Shown here: piece after piece, positions 29,212 through 37,451 of the stretch
Layout: the number at the start of each line of letters is the position of its first letter
How positions within the stretch are numbered: position 1 is the stretch's first letter
Source: Paraburkholderia flava
Lineage (GTDB): Bacteria > Pseudomonadota > Gammaproteobacteria > Burkholderiales > Burkholderiaceae
Assembly: GCF_004359985.1 (NCBI RefSeq)
Contig: NZ_SMRO01000001.1
Span: 124,001 to 188,000 of the forward strand
Direction: 5' to 3'
DNA: 64,000 nt
The notes under the pieces: model-generated
What the model was told of the DNA's origin: nothing
Database searches by the model: none
What the model saw: the letters and a program-made list of their open reading frames with translations, nothing else
Position numbers and translations under genes: made by a program

Positions 29212-29355
29212 TTGCTTGCTCCTTGAGTTGAAAGACGGCAATCGGTTTGCCGCGCACCTTGCCACCGGCCCATCCGGATGAACGGGTCGTGAAAGCAATT
29301 CGAAGAACAGGGCGCTGTTGGGCGCTATGTCGGTGCCGTATGTCGACGCGGGCCG

Positions 29356-29985
29356 TCAGCGGCGCAGGACGTTTTCGAGCGCGAAGCGCAACGGCTCTGC
29401 ATTCGCGTCGCTGCCGCCGCCCGTCATTACGATGTCCGCCGACACGACACCGGTCAGCACGAACTCCGTGTTCTCGCTCGACAGCACCGCCGAGTTCAGC
29501 GCATGACCTTCCTGCACCTGCGAGGCCGCGGCGATCCACAACGCAGGCGTGAAACGGAACACCGCTTTCTGGCCAGGCGCGACCGCCTGCTTCGCGGCGA
29601 TCAGCCGGCCCGCGCTGTACGCGTTGACGTTCACCGCGCCGCGCCGCATCCGGTTCGCGACCTCGATGTCGGAGTGCGCGGGGCCTTGTGCGGGTGTCGT
29701 GTCACGGGCGAGGCGACCACGGCCGGTCGGATGCGGGCTGACGGTGAAGCAGTCGCCGTCGTCGGCCATGAGGCGCGGCGAGTAGTTGCCGTAGTCGTCG
29801 CCGATCGACACTTCGGTGTCGGTCGAGTAGACGAACGGATGCAGACAGCCGTGGCCGCAGTAGCGGATCACTTTCCACGCGATCGCGAGTTCGTCGAAGT
29901 CGGGAATCACGTTGCGCTGGAACAGCACGACTTCGCTCGAGCCGCGATCGTTCGACTTGTTGATGAAACGCAGCGAGATGTTCAT
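29356..29985 (-). CDS. Beta-rich protein of unknown function, tandem paralogue 3 (diverged)
   Basis: The ATG at 29985 follows GGAG and overlaps the stop of the upstream phasin-like gene (ATGA), so translation is coupled. The 209-residue product keeps the family frame (LRFINKSNDRGSSEVVLFQR, AWKVIRYCGHG, APGQKAVFRFTPALWI, SADIVMTGGG). It is the most diverged copy: it has an Arg/Gly-rich insertion near residue 90, lacks the NNS motif and changes much of the middle. It is probably the oldest duplicate or under different selection. Confidence 0.78.
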   Translation of the reverse strand: MNISLRFINKSNDRGSSEVVLFQRNVIPDFDELAIAWKVIRYCGHGCLHPFVYSTDTEVSIGDDYGNYSPRLMADDGDCFTVSPHPTGRGRLARDTTPAQGPAHSDIEVANRMRRGAVNVNAYSAGRLIAAKQAVAPGQKAVFRFTPALWIAAASQVQEGHALNSAVLSSENTEFVLTGVVSADIVMTGGGSDANAEPLRFALENVLRR

Positions 29986-30524
29986 GCCGGTTGCTCCGTC
30001 GAGTCGTCGGCGAGATGCTTCTCGGCCCATTGCACGAGCGCGGGCTGCAGACCGCCCGTCAGCATTGCGAGATGCGTCGCGTGTGAGCGGCTTTGTGCCT
30101 GGATGTCCTGCGCGAGCGTGCCGAGCGCCATCGCGGCGTCGTTGCTGTTGCGACTGCGGCCCACGTTGTCGAGGTACTGCGCGGCGGCATCGGCGAGTGC
30201 GCCTGCGTGCTGCACGTGACCCTGCGCGAGACGCGTCGCGAGATCCGCGTGAATCGCGGCCAGTTCTTTCATCGCGGTGGCGGAGCTTTTGAGGCCGAGG
30301 CGGTCGCGCTGCGTGCGCCAGCTTTCGTCGTTGGCGCTTTGATACGCGGTCGCATAGTGATGGCTGGTCTGCAGCACGGTGCGCACGAACGCGCGCCACG
30401 TGCCGACGTCGGCGGCGGCACCGGCAAGACCGGCAGGATTCGCCGACTGCGCGACGACCTTGCCGAACAGCTGGAATGCAGTGAGATTGGCGTTTTCCCA
30501 CTGTGCGATGAAGTTGGAGAACAT
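29982..30524 (-). CDS. Helical phasin-like protein
   Basis: The 180-residue Ala/Gln-rich, almost wholly alpha-helical protein has no signal peptide. The N-terminus (FIAQWENANLTAFQLFGKVV) and heptad-like hydrophobic spacing recall phasins, the proteins coating polyhydroxyalkanoate granules. The adjacent PHB-depolymerase-type esterase fits that idea. The similarity is weak, however, and the esterase is exported. The stop overlaps the start of paralogue 3 by 4 bases. It could instead be a structural or chaperone-like partner of the paralogues. Confidence 0.5.
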   Translation of the reverse strand: MFSNFIAQWENANLTAFQLFGKVVAQSANPAGLAGAAADVGTWRAFVRTVLQTSHHYATAYQSANDESWRTQRDRLGLKSSATAMKELAAIHADLATRLAQGHVQHAGALADAAAQYLDNVGRSRNSNDAAMALGTLAQDIQAQSRSHATHLAMLTGGLQPALVQWAEKHLADDSTEQPA

Positions 30525-30596
30525 GACGATTCCTTGTGCGGGTTGAGTGCGGATGCGCGTGTGGTTGTGTTCGTGGTTTCTTTGATCGCTGGCTCG

Positions 30597-31733
30597 CTAC
30601 GGACGCGGCTGTCCGAGGCGATCGATCATCTGTTTCACCGCGACCATCTGCGGCGCGTCGTGTGCATAGAAGTCGGGGATGTTCGCGTCGGCGCTCGTAT
30701 AGCCCCAGAAGTCCCAGCAGCCGATCGGATTCGCGACGGATTTATCGACCTGCGGATACAGCACGATCACGCGATTGGTGTCGGCGGTTTCGTTGTAGCC
30801 GGCGCCGCGCACGAAGCGCTCGCCGACGAACGACGCACCCTGTTCGCAGCCGTGAAAGACGACGTGCACTGCGCACGCCGCGCTCGCGCAGGCGGCGGGC
30901 AGATAGACGTAGCCGGTGTCCGCGAGCGATGCGCGACGGTCGCGATCGAACTCGCGCTGATCGAAGGCGAGCAGCGTGCCGCTGGCCTGCACGGCGGGCG
31001 GATTGAGCTTCGTGCCGGGGGCCGCGTAGATCCACGTGAGGATGTCGTCGGCCTGATCGAAGCCGCAGTTGTTGATGTACGGCATCGCGTTCGCGCCACA
31101 CGCGGCATCGATCGGATGATTCGTGATCAACGCGTGGCCCGCGTTCGGATCCTTGCGATACGACACGTTCGCTTTCGGCACGCCGGCGAGGTCGTAGAAG
31201 TGCCGCGCTTCGTCGACGACGCGCGTCGACACGACCTTGTCCTGTGCGCCGTTGAACAGATAGATGCGTTGCCGGCGCAGGTTCGCGAGGTCGTCGATGT
31301 CGCCGGTCTTTGCGAGCACCTGTGCGTCTTTCCACGATGTCGTTGCGTCGGGTGCCGCGCCGAGCGGCTGCATGCACAGCGTCACTGCAGCGGCAGCCGG
31401 CGCGACCAGCGACGATTCGAGCGCGCAACGAAACGCGCCGCCCGCGACGATGCCTGCGCCGATCAAGCGGCTCGAATATGCGACGTCGAATTGCGCAGCC
31501 ATGAACGCACCCGACGACAGACCCGATACCGATGTGCGCTGCAGATCCGCGCCGTACGCGGGCAGCGGTGCGGCTGTATCCGCATGAGCAAGCGATGCGG
31601 ACATCGCGCCGCACACGTAAGCCGTGCTCAACGCGAGTACGCGCAGACGTTGGGCCCATGAGCGCACGCGAGTTGCGCGCAGTCGATCGTTTGATACCGG
31701 TGCTGCTTCGTTCGGGACGGCTGCCGCGTTCAT
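30597..31733 (-). CDS. Secreted PHB-depolymerase-type esterase
   Basis: The ATG at 31733 follows AGGAGA by 7 bases; the frame is open much further upstream. The 378-residue product has a signal peptide (Arg-rich N-region, LALSTAYVCGAMSASLAHA, cleavage near 51). The alpha/beta-hydrolase nucleophile is in GLSSGAF (S73), with a GHAL His motif near 190. C-terminal CGF, VVFHGCEQG and PIGCWDFWGY segments are typical of short-chain-polyhydroxyalkanoate depolymerases and related feruloyl-esterase-like enzymes. Several cysteines suggest disulfides outside the cytosol. It heads the transcript leading to the phasin-like gene and the three paralogues. Confidence 0.82.
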   Translation of the reverse strand: MNAAAVPNEAAPVSNDRLRATRVRSWAQRLRVLALSTAYVCGAMSASLAHADTAAPLPAYGADLQRTSVSGLSSGAFMAAQFDVAYSSRLIGAGIVAGGAFRCALESSLVAPAAAAVTLCMQPLGAAPDATTSWKDAQVLAKTGDIDDLANLRRQRIYLFNGAQDKVVSTRVVDEARHFYDLAGVPKANVSYRKDPNAGHALITNHPIDAACGANAMPYINNCGFDQADDILTWIYAAPGTKLNPPAVQASGTLLAFDQREFDRDRRASLADTGYVYLPAACASAACAVHVVFHGCEQGASFVGERFVRGAGYNETADTNRVIVLYPQVDKSVANPIGCWDFWGYTSADANIPDFYAHDAPQMVAVKQMIDRLGQPRP

Positions 31734-31903
31734 GCGATGTCTCCTGTCGTGCGCTGTCGGGTGTTTGCGTTGGGGTGAAGAGCGTGCTTGCAGCGTACGT
31801 GTGGGGACTTGTGCGAAAAATAGGGCGGACGGTACGGACGACGACCCGTGTCCGACGGCCTGGCCTGGCGCATGGGCATGCGCGTGAGGAATGCGAACGC
31901 GCA

Positions 31904-31939
31904 AACGAAAGCGCCGCGCCTTCGTAAAAGGCGCGGCGC
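31904..31939 (-). terminator. Terminator after the DUF2589-lysozyme operon
   Basis: A long perfect stem (GCGCCGCGCC at 31911-31920 pairing with 31930-31939) is followed on the minus strand by TTTCGTTTG. It lies just downstream of the lysozyme stop (31964) and separates that operon from the esterase gene. Confidence 0.7.
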
Positions 31940-31963
31940 ATGCGGAAGAAAACGAGCGAAGAA

Positions 31964-32410
31964 CTACGAGAGAAAAAGTTTGCGTTCAGCCTGGCGTCGT
32001 CGCGTGAGACCGGCGAGCGGCTTACCGCCGGCCTTGTTCCACACGAGAAACTGATCGGCCGCCTTCGCAGCAGCACCCGCGTTCAGGTAACGCAGCAACG
32101 TCGACGAACGCAATCGTCCCGCGCCGAGGTTGAAGACGAACGCCATCAGCGCATCGAACTGCTGCTGCGTGACGGGCACGCGCAGCAGCTTCACCAGCTG
32201 CAATTCCGCGCTGCGCAGATCGCGTTTGAGCAACGCTTCGGCGGCGCCCGCTTCGATCGGCCGGTCGAAGCGTTCGTGCGGCAGGATCAGGTGGCCGAAG
32301 CCGATCGTCGGTTTGCCGACCGCGTCGAGATAGCGGGCGAGCCGCAGTCCCTCGAATTGCTTGATCAGTTCGATGCCGGCGGAACCGGTGCGATTGGGGC
32401 TGTCAGTCAT
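31964..32410 (-). CDS. GH24 (T4-type) lysozyme
   Basis: The 148-residue phage-type muramidase has its catalytic triad at exact T4 spacing: E20 (QFEG), D29 (YLDA) and T35 (PTIGFGH). The ATG at 32410 overlaps the stop of the DUF2589 gene upstream (ATGACTGA), so it is translationally coupled. There is no signal peptide or SAR anchor, and no holin or spanin gene nearby. Its cytosolic product therefore needs another route out, or the enzyme acts as an effector. The neighbours are not phage genes. Peptidoglycan hydrolase activity is highly likely. Confidence 0.9.
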   Translation of the reverse strand: MTDSPNRTGSAGIELIKQFEGLRLARYLDAVGKPTIGFGHLILPHERFDRPIEAGAAEALLKRDLRSAELQLVKLLRVPVTQQQFDALMAFVFNLGAGRLRSSTLLRYLNAGAAAKAADQFLVWNKAGGKPLAGLTRRRQAERKLFLS

Positions 32411-33275
32411 CGGAAGGCTCCTTGTCTGTAGGGTTGCTTGCTTTGCTGCTGTCGCCGCCGGTGTTGCCATCGCCGGCACCATCGCCGGTGACGTGTCGCG
32501 GGCGCGGCACGAGCCGATGCGTGTATTCGTCGATCACGCGCATGATCGCTTCGGGCGGCGCGAGCGCGACGAACTGCATCTCGATGTCGATGTGCTCGCT
32601 GTCGCGTCGGCCGGCGTTGCCTTGATCGTCCTTGCGCGTCGACGGTGGTGCGAGCGTCACGTAGAAGCGGCCGCGCTGATCGTCGCCCGCGACGGGGCCG
32701 CCGGCCGGCAACGCTTCGGTGAAGTCGCCGCGCACGGTCAGATGCACGACCATCCGGTCGAGCGCGAGACCGCGCGGCGTCGCGAGTGCGACGAGCGGTA
32801 CCGGCATCGTGTGCTCGGCATCGAGCGCGACTTCGACCGCGCGCGGCGCGAGCAGTCCGTCCTCGCGTGCATCGAAGAACTGGTCGAGCATCGCAGTGTA
32901 CTGATGCGAAAGCAGTTGATTCGCGGCGGCTGCCGCGTGCTGCATGCCGCGTGCGATTTCGTCGAGTGCGAGACCGCGCGGGGGCGGATGGTCTGCGCTC
33001 GTGGGCGGTGGATCGTTCGATGGTGGAGAGGGCGGCGACGGTGGTGCGGGAGGATCGCTCGCAGGTGCTTCGGATGCGTGCGCGTCATGCGACGAATCGC
33101 CCGACACGACGTGCGGCGCTTCTGCCTGCGAAGAAACGGGCGCGGCGACAGACGGGGAAGCAGAAGCGGGCGGCACCGCCGCGGCCTGCGCACCGCCCGC
33201 CTGCGATGCATCGGAAGCGGAAGCGGGAGCAGATGCGGCGCGCGCATCGCGCCGCCGCCTGAAGAAGCTGAACAT
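32403..33275 (-). CDS. DUF2589-domain protein with long disordered N-terminal region
   Basis: The 290-residue protein begins with a basic patch (FFRRRR), then about 90 residues of Ala/Ser/Pro-rich low-complexity sequence. A DUF2589-like domain covers about 100-250 (GLALDEIARGMQHAAAAANQ and, later, IDIEMQFVALAPPEAIMRVI). A Gly/Asp-rich tail ends it. The C-terminal element PPEAIMRVIDEYT is shared with the next protein upstream (PPEALMRVIDFLT). It overlaps the lysozyme gene by 8 bp. DUF2589 has no known function. Confidence 0.75.
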   Translation of the reverse strand: MFSFFRRRRDARAASAPASASDASQAGGAQAAAVPPASASPSVAAPVSSQAEAPHVVSGDSSHDAHASEAPASDPPAPPSPPSPPSNDPPPTSADHPPPRGLALDEIARGMQHAAAAANQLLSHQYTAMLDQFFDAREDGLLAPRAVEVALDAEHTMPVPLVALATPRGLALDRMVVHLTVRGDFTEALPAGGPVAGDDQRGRFYVTLAPPSTRKDDQGNAGRRDSEHIDIEMQFVALAPPEAIMRVIDEYTHRLVPRPRHVTGDGAGDGNTGGDSSKASNPTDKEPSDD

Positions 33276-33302
33276 GATGAGGTCCGCGTCGGTGCGCCGC
33301 GC

Positions 33303-33989
33303 TTACGGCTGCGTGGCAGTTTGAGCGGCCGGCTGTGCTGCTGCGTCGCCGGTGCCCTTCGTGTCCTGCTTCTCGCCGATCAGCTTGCCGTCGGTCGGCG
33401 TCGGGGGCAGCGGCTTCACGTCCTTCTGCTTCGCATCGGTGACGACCGGCTTCGTCGCGGCATCGGTCAGAAAATCGATCACGCGCATCAACGCTTCGGG
33501 CGGCGGCTGACGCTTCACCTGCGTATGGATCGAATACTTCGCGCGCGTATCGGTGCTGCGCGTCTGCTCCGACTTGTGCGACACGCGGCCCGACACGCTG
33601 ACGCTCACCGGACCCCAGCCGAACTTCGCCTGGAACTCGCCGCTGCCTTCAGTCGACGACGACGATTTCTCCGACTGCGTGATCTCCATCTCGAAGTCGA
33701 TCGTGCCTTCCTCGATCGCGATGATCGGATGCACGATCGCGGCGAGCAGCGGAATGCGCATCGTCTTCTGCACGACGCCTTTCGACACACCGCCTTCATC
33801 GACGAGCGTTTCGTCGTAATCGAATTGCACGGCGACTGCCTTGCCGTCCTGAATACACACCTGCATCAGAAAATCGGCGTAACTTTTCGCCGCCTGAGTC
33901 TGCGCGGTAATCATCGCTTTCAATGGCCCTGCAATCATTTGATCCATCGGCAAAGCGTTAATCACGGAACCGATAAAATTCGCGTCCAT
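33303..33989 (-). CDS. DUF2589-family protein
   Basis: The ATG at 33989 is preferred because GGAG lies 6 bases upstream; an ATG at 34001 is the alternative. The 228-residue product is a near-complete DUF2589 protein (LPMDQMIAGPLKAMITAQTQ, then IPLLAAIVHPIIAIEEGTID, FGWGPVSVSVSG, PPEALMRVIDFL), followed by a Pro/Lys/Thr-rich disordered tail. No export signal. It is the first gene of the operon and is divergent from the LuxR gene at 34267, which probably regulates it. The 277-bp gap is AT-rich near the start codon. Confidence 0.82.
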   Translation of the reverse strand: MDANFIGSVINALPMDQMIAGPLKAMITAQTQAAKSYADFLMQVCIQDGKAVAVQFDYDETLVDEGGVSKGVVQKTMRIPLLAAIVHPIIAIEEGTIDFEMEITQSEKSSSSTEGSGEFQAKFGWGPVSVSVSGRVSHKSEQTRSTDTRAKYSIHTQVKRQPPPEALMRVIDFLTDAATKPVVTDAKQKDVKPLPPTPTDGKLIGEKQDTKGTGDAAAQPAAQTATQP

Positions 33990-34266
33990 AAAAAACTCCA
34001 TATCAAAAAAATATGAGCAGCGTGGATTCGCTGTCTTTATTCAAATTACATACACTGCGCGGGGGCAGGGAGAGCCCATCCGTCATGCCTGGCGGCCGAT
34101 GAAAGGGGTACCGAAATTCTGGAAGAAATGACCGGTTCCCCGTAATAGAACATTCGACACGGATCGACGGGCCTAGTGCGCCGCTCTTAAAACGGCGGTA
34201 AAAGCGAGCCGAAGAGACGTGAATAAACTTCAATCCAGCGTCTCGCCACCGAGGGGAAATGCGCAA

Positions 34267-34953
34267 ATGAACGTCCTGATGATCGATAGTCCGCCGCTGT
34301 TCGTTGCAGGAGTTGCCGATGTGTTATGGAAACGCGATTCGAGCTGGCAGGTCTGGTCCGCTCAGCACCCCGAGGATATTTACCGGATTCGTACGGATTT
34401 ACCCGCGGGTACGGTCGGTGCCGTGACGATCGAATGGGACGAGCGTGCGGCCCAGATGGGCTGGCCGAAGGTGCTGCAGGACGCGCTCGGCACGGTGCCC
34501 TGGTTGTTCGTCGTGCGCACGGTGTGTCGACAGGCGATCGCCGATGCGCTGCTGACCGGCGCGGCGGGCATCGTCGACCGGCACGCGAGTGCCGACGAGT
34601 TCGCCGATGCGCTCGCGCGCGTCGCGTCGGGGGCGATCTACGTGCCGCCGAGCTACGCGATCGGCACGCAGTCGGAACCGTCGCACGGACCGATCGGCGA
34701 CGAACGTGCGTTTGAACGACTGACGCCGCGACAGCGCGAGGTACTGCGACTGCTCGCGGAGGGTAAGTCGAACAAGCAGATCTGCCGCGTGCTGAACGTC
34801 GCGGAAGGCACGATCAAGAATCATCTGTACGCGCTGTTCCGGCAGATCGGCGTGAGCAACCGGACCGAAGCCGCGCTGTGGCTGTCGCGTCAGGTGGCTT
34901 CGGAGGTGACGCGTACGCCCGTGACGCCGCTGTGCACGGTCGCGCATCACTGA
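34267..34953 (+). CDS. NarL/LuxR-type regulator with degenerate receiver
   Basis: The 228-residue protein has an N-terminal receiver-like domain (about 1-120) and a clear LuxR helix-turn-helix (LTPRQREVLRLLAEGKSNKQ, then NVAEGTIKNHLYALFRQIGV). In the receiver the phosphate-acceptor position reads VTIEWDE, with Glu in place of the expected Asp. The conserved Lys is replaced by Arg (GIVDRHASADEF), and the first acidic pair is ID. It is probably phosphorylation-independent. The start at 34267 uses GAGGGG about 10 bases upstream; an ATG at 34219 is possible. It sits between the DUF2589 operon (divergent) and the membrane-protein/nitrilase/RIP-like operon (convergent). Confidence 0.85.
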   Translation: MNVLMIDSPPLFVAGVADVLWKRDSSWQVWSAQHPEDIYRIRTDLPAGTVGAVTIEWDERAAQMGWPKVLQDALGTVPWLFVVRTVCRQAIADALLTGAAGIVDRHASADEFADALARVASGAIYVPPSYAIGTQSEPSHGPIGDERAFERLTPRQREVLRLLAEGKSNKQICRVLNVAEGTIKNHLYALFRQIGVSNRTEAALWLSRQVASEVTRTPVTPLCTVAHH

Positions 34954-35169
34954 CGTTGCGGTAAGGCTCATGGGCGTATGAGAGGCGTCTGTGGGCCTTG
35001 CACGCAGCGTGCAGACCGTGTGGATGACGCCGTCGACCGGTGACCCGGCGACGGCGGCTGCGATCGCTGATGTAGCGAGAGGCGGCAGAGGAGGAGACAC
35101 GATATGAACAGGCGTATGAAGCCGCGTGCCGTGCTGCGCGCACGCGCGACGTTGCTGTGGCGGGTTGCA

Positions 35170-36297
35170 TCACTCCGGCGCGTGGTCCCCGTCACTCGAC
35201 GCTCCGCGCGTCGGTTCGGCGACCAGCATCGCGCGCGTGAAATCGGCGAGGCGTCGGCGCAACACATCGACGGATGCGTCGCCGTCGGCGGACTGCTGCA
35301 ACTGGAGCAGGTTCGCCGCGAGTTCGCCTTGCCACTGCGCGCGATCGGTCGCGGACTGCGCGCGATGCGTGCGCAGCGCGGCATCGGCGTCGCGCGAACG
35401 ATCGCCTCGCACGAGCGTTTCAAGCGTCTCGACGAGCCGCTGCAACACGCGATGCACGGCCGTCGCGGAGAAGCCGCCGAGCATCGCGAGCGCGGGCTTG
35501 CCGAAGCTGTGCATGCTGCCCTGATCGAACGTGTGCGGCGGCAGCATCTCGACGAGGATCAACCCGGCCATCACGCCGAGAATCAACCGCGCGCCGTACG
35601 ACGCGTCGTACTTCGGATCGTAGGTCGACGCGGCGACGTAGCGGTGCGCCTGGAACAGCGTCGCGAACGACGCGCCGAGTCCCGCGCAGAACAGCAGGAA
35701 CAGCGCGTTCCACAGCAACCGCGTGCCGTGCTCCTGCAGGAAGCCGCGGTCGATGTTTTCCGACGTGACGTCCGGCGACAATCCGGTCGCGACGACCGCG
35801 ACGAGAAACGCGATCGACGACACGGTCAGCAGCCGGATCAGCGGCACGGGCCCGAGCCATGCGAACGGATGACCGCTGCGGTGCTGCGTGTCGAGCAGCG
35901 TGACCGCCTGCGGCGTGGCCGGCGAAATCGCCGCTGCGAGCTTGCGATGAATCGCGGCGAGCGCGTGCTGTGTGCCGTGCGCACCGTGCGCAGCATGAGC
36001 CGCGTGTGTACCGTTGCCGGTGCGCCGGGTCGCGCGTTCGATCAGCACGCTCAACTGCGCGATGAGTTCCGGGGCGACGGGTAAGCCGTGATGCAACGCG
36101 TAGCGCGCCATCGCTTCGCATTCCTCGCAGAGCTGCACGGTCAGTGCGCCGAGGGCGGGATGCGTGTCGGCGTCGGTGGATGGAAGTGCGAGCGGAGCGG
36201 CGACGCGTGTTGTGCGGCTTCTGGACAAGACACGCAGCACATGCAGCAGCGCGCGGAACGGCGCTGTGAGTAACGCGATGAAAGGATGGGTGCGCAT
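35170..36297 (-). CDS. Membrane protein of unknown function
   Basis: The ATG at 36297 lies 1 bp after the stop of the nitrilase-like gene, so the two are coupled. The 375-residue protein has a hydrophilic N-terminal half with a His/Ala/Gly-rich stretch near 100. Three hydrophobic segments follow (about 153-175 IRLLTVSSIAFLVAVVATGL, 190-212 and 240-260). The C-terminal helical tail, of about 95 residues, is probably cytosolic. I do not recognise the family. Its place in the operon suggests it may help export or anchor the products of the two genes before it. Confidence 0.7.
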   Translation of the reverse strand: MRTHPFIALLTAPFRALLHVLRVLSRSRTTRVAAPLALPSTDADTHPALGALTVQLCEECEAMARYALHHGLPVAPELIAQLSVLIERATRRTGNGTHAAHAAHGAHGTQHALAAIHRKLAAAISPATPQAVTLLDTQHRSGHPFAWLGPVPLIRLLTVSSIAFLVAVVATGLSPDVTSENIDRGFLQEHGTRLLWNALFLLFCAGLGASFATLFQAHRYVAASTYDPKYDASYGARLILGVMAGLILVEMLPPHTFDQGSMHSFGKPALAMLGGFSATAVHRVLQRLVETLETLVRGDRSRDADAALRTHRAQSATDRAQWQGELAANLLQLQQSADGDASVDVLRRRLADFTRAMLVAEPTRGASSDGDHAPE

Positions 36298-36298
36298 G

Positions 36299-37396
36299 TC
36301 AGCGGTCCGTTGCGGGTTCGCGCGGCGATGCATCGGCTGCATCGAGCAGGAACTCGTGAATCGACACATGGCTGCGTTCGCCGAGCGTCAGGTGACGCGT
36401 GGCCGATGCGTCGGGCAACCGGCTCCACGTGTGCTCGCGTTCGTCGATCGCGAGCACGGCGACTTCCTTCTGCCGGCGACCGTCGTTGTGGACGAGGTAG
36501 CGCAGTGACGGCGGCATGTCGAAGCAGCGGGCGTCGAGATCAATCCCATACGACAGCACGAAATCGAGCACGTGGTGTGGATCGTCGGGAGGCGGGAGCG
36601 TGAAATCGCTGGCGGGTTCGCGAGCGTTGTTTTTCTGCCGATGAAAATCTATGCAGACATCGACACCGAACAGCGGCACGTCGTCGAGCCGGTTGTCGAA
36701 CATATCGGCGATGCGTCCGTCGTGCGCGGGTGGATCGGTGTCCGATGGCTTGAGCACATCGATCCGTGTGCCGTCGCCCAGCGTGAGGGTCCACGTGTGC
36801 GGCGTGTCGAACTCGCGCTCACGCAGGCCGTAATCGATCGACGACATGGACCGCTTCGGCCACGCGACAGCTCGCGGCAGATTCGCATCGAGCCCGTGCG
36901 TCGCCTGCGTCGCAAGCGGCGCGATGAAGTTCGTCGCTGCGTACAGATAGTTCAGCGATTCGAACAGCGGCGTGGTGTGCGCTTCATCGGAGGGCGGTGC
37001 GTCGAACAGCATCGCGGCCGTACCGGGCAAGAACACCAGCTTGCCGTAACGCTCGCATGGAAACTGTGCGGCCACCTTCGCGACGCAGCGACGCACCGGG
37101 TCGATCTGCAACGCAGGCAGTTCGCGCACTTCGCAGATGTTGCGCAGCGCATGCCACGGCGTGCTCCAGTAAAACTCGGGCGCGGTGATGAACGTGACCG
37201 CTGCCTCGCGTTCGATGGATGCGTTGTCGTCGGCTTCTTTTGCGATCGCGTCGAGCGCGGTCAACGTCGCGCGATGCAGATGCCAGCGCTGGATTTTCTG
37301 CAGACGCGTCGTATACGTGGCGAGCGTTTCCTGCGCGAGACGTGGCGGCTTCGCGCCGCAATCGCAGCGAACCGATATCACACGGAAGAGTTTCAT
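36299..37396 (-). CDS. Nitrilase-superfamily (carbon-nitrogen hydrolase-like) protein
   Basis: The ATG at 37396 follows AGGAG by about 7 bases; the frame is open 120 bases further. In the 365-residue product the nitrilase catalytic triad can be proposed as E74 (ITAPEFYW), K181 (AWPKRSM) and C248 (FGVDVCIDFH), in the correct order. The supporting strand KLVFLPGTAAML matches the family fold. The interval between Lys and Cys is longer than in ordinary amidases. No signal peptide. It might be an amidase, a deamidase-like toxin or a modifying enzyme. It lies 55 bp after the RIP-like gene and 1 bp before the membrane protein. Confidence 0.6.
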   Translation of the reverse strand: MKLFRVISVRCDCGAKPPRLAQETLATYTTRLQKIQRWHLHRATLTALDAIAKEADDNASIEREAAVTFITAPEFYWSTPWHALRNICEVRELPALQIDPVRRCVAKVAAQFPCERYGKLVFLPGTAAMLFDAPPSDEAHTTPLFESLNYLYAATNFIAPLATQATHGLDANLPRAVAWPKRSMSSIDYGLREREFDTPHTWTLTLGDGTRIDVLKPSDTDPPAHDGRIADMFDNRLDDVPLFGVDVCIDFHRQKNNAREPASDFTLPPPDDPHHVLDFVLSYGIDLDARCFDMPPSLRYLVHNDGRRQKEVAVLAIDEREHTWSRLPDASATRHLTLGERSHVSIHEFLLDAADASPREPATDR

Positions 37397-37451
37397 CGTG
37401 AACTCCTGAACGCGCGGCCGTGCGAAAAATAAGCGCGGCGCGCAAACGGAT

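Noticed and set aside
31500..31930. Longer N-terminus of the esterase (frame open to 31904).
   Set aside because: The signal peptide and ribosome site are placed correctly only from the ATG at 31733.
31964..34001. Prophage remnant suggested by the phage-type lysozyme.
   Set aside because: No capsid, tail, terminase, holin or integrase gene lies nearby, and the neighbours are DUF2589, esterase and unknown families.
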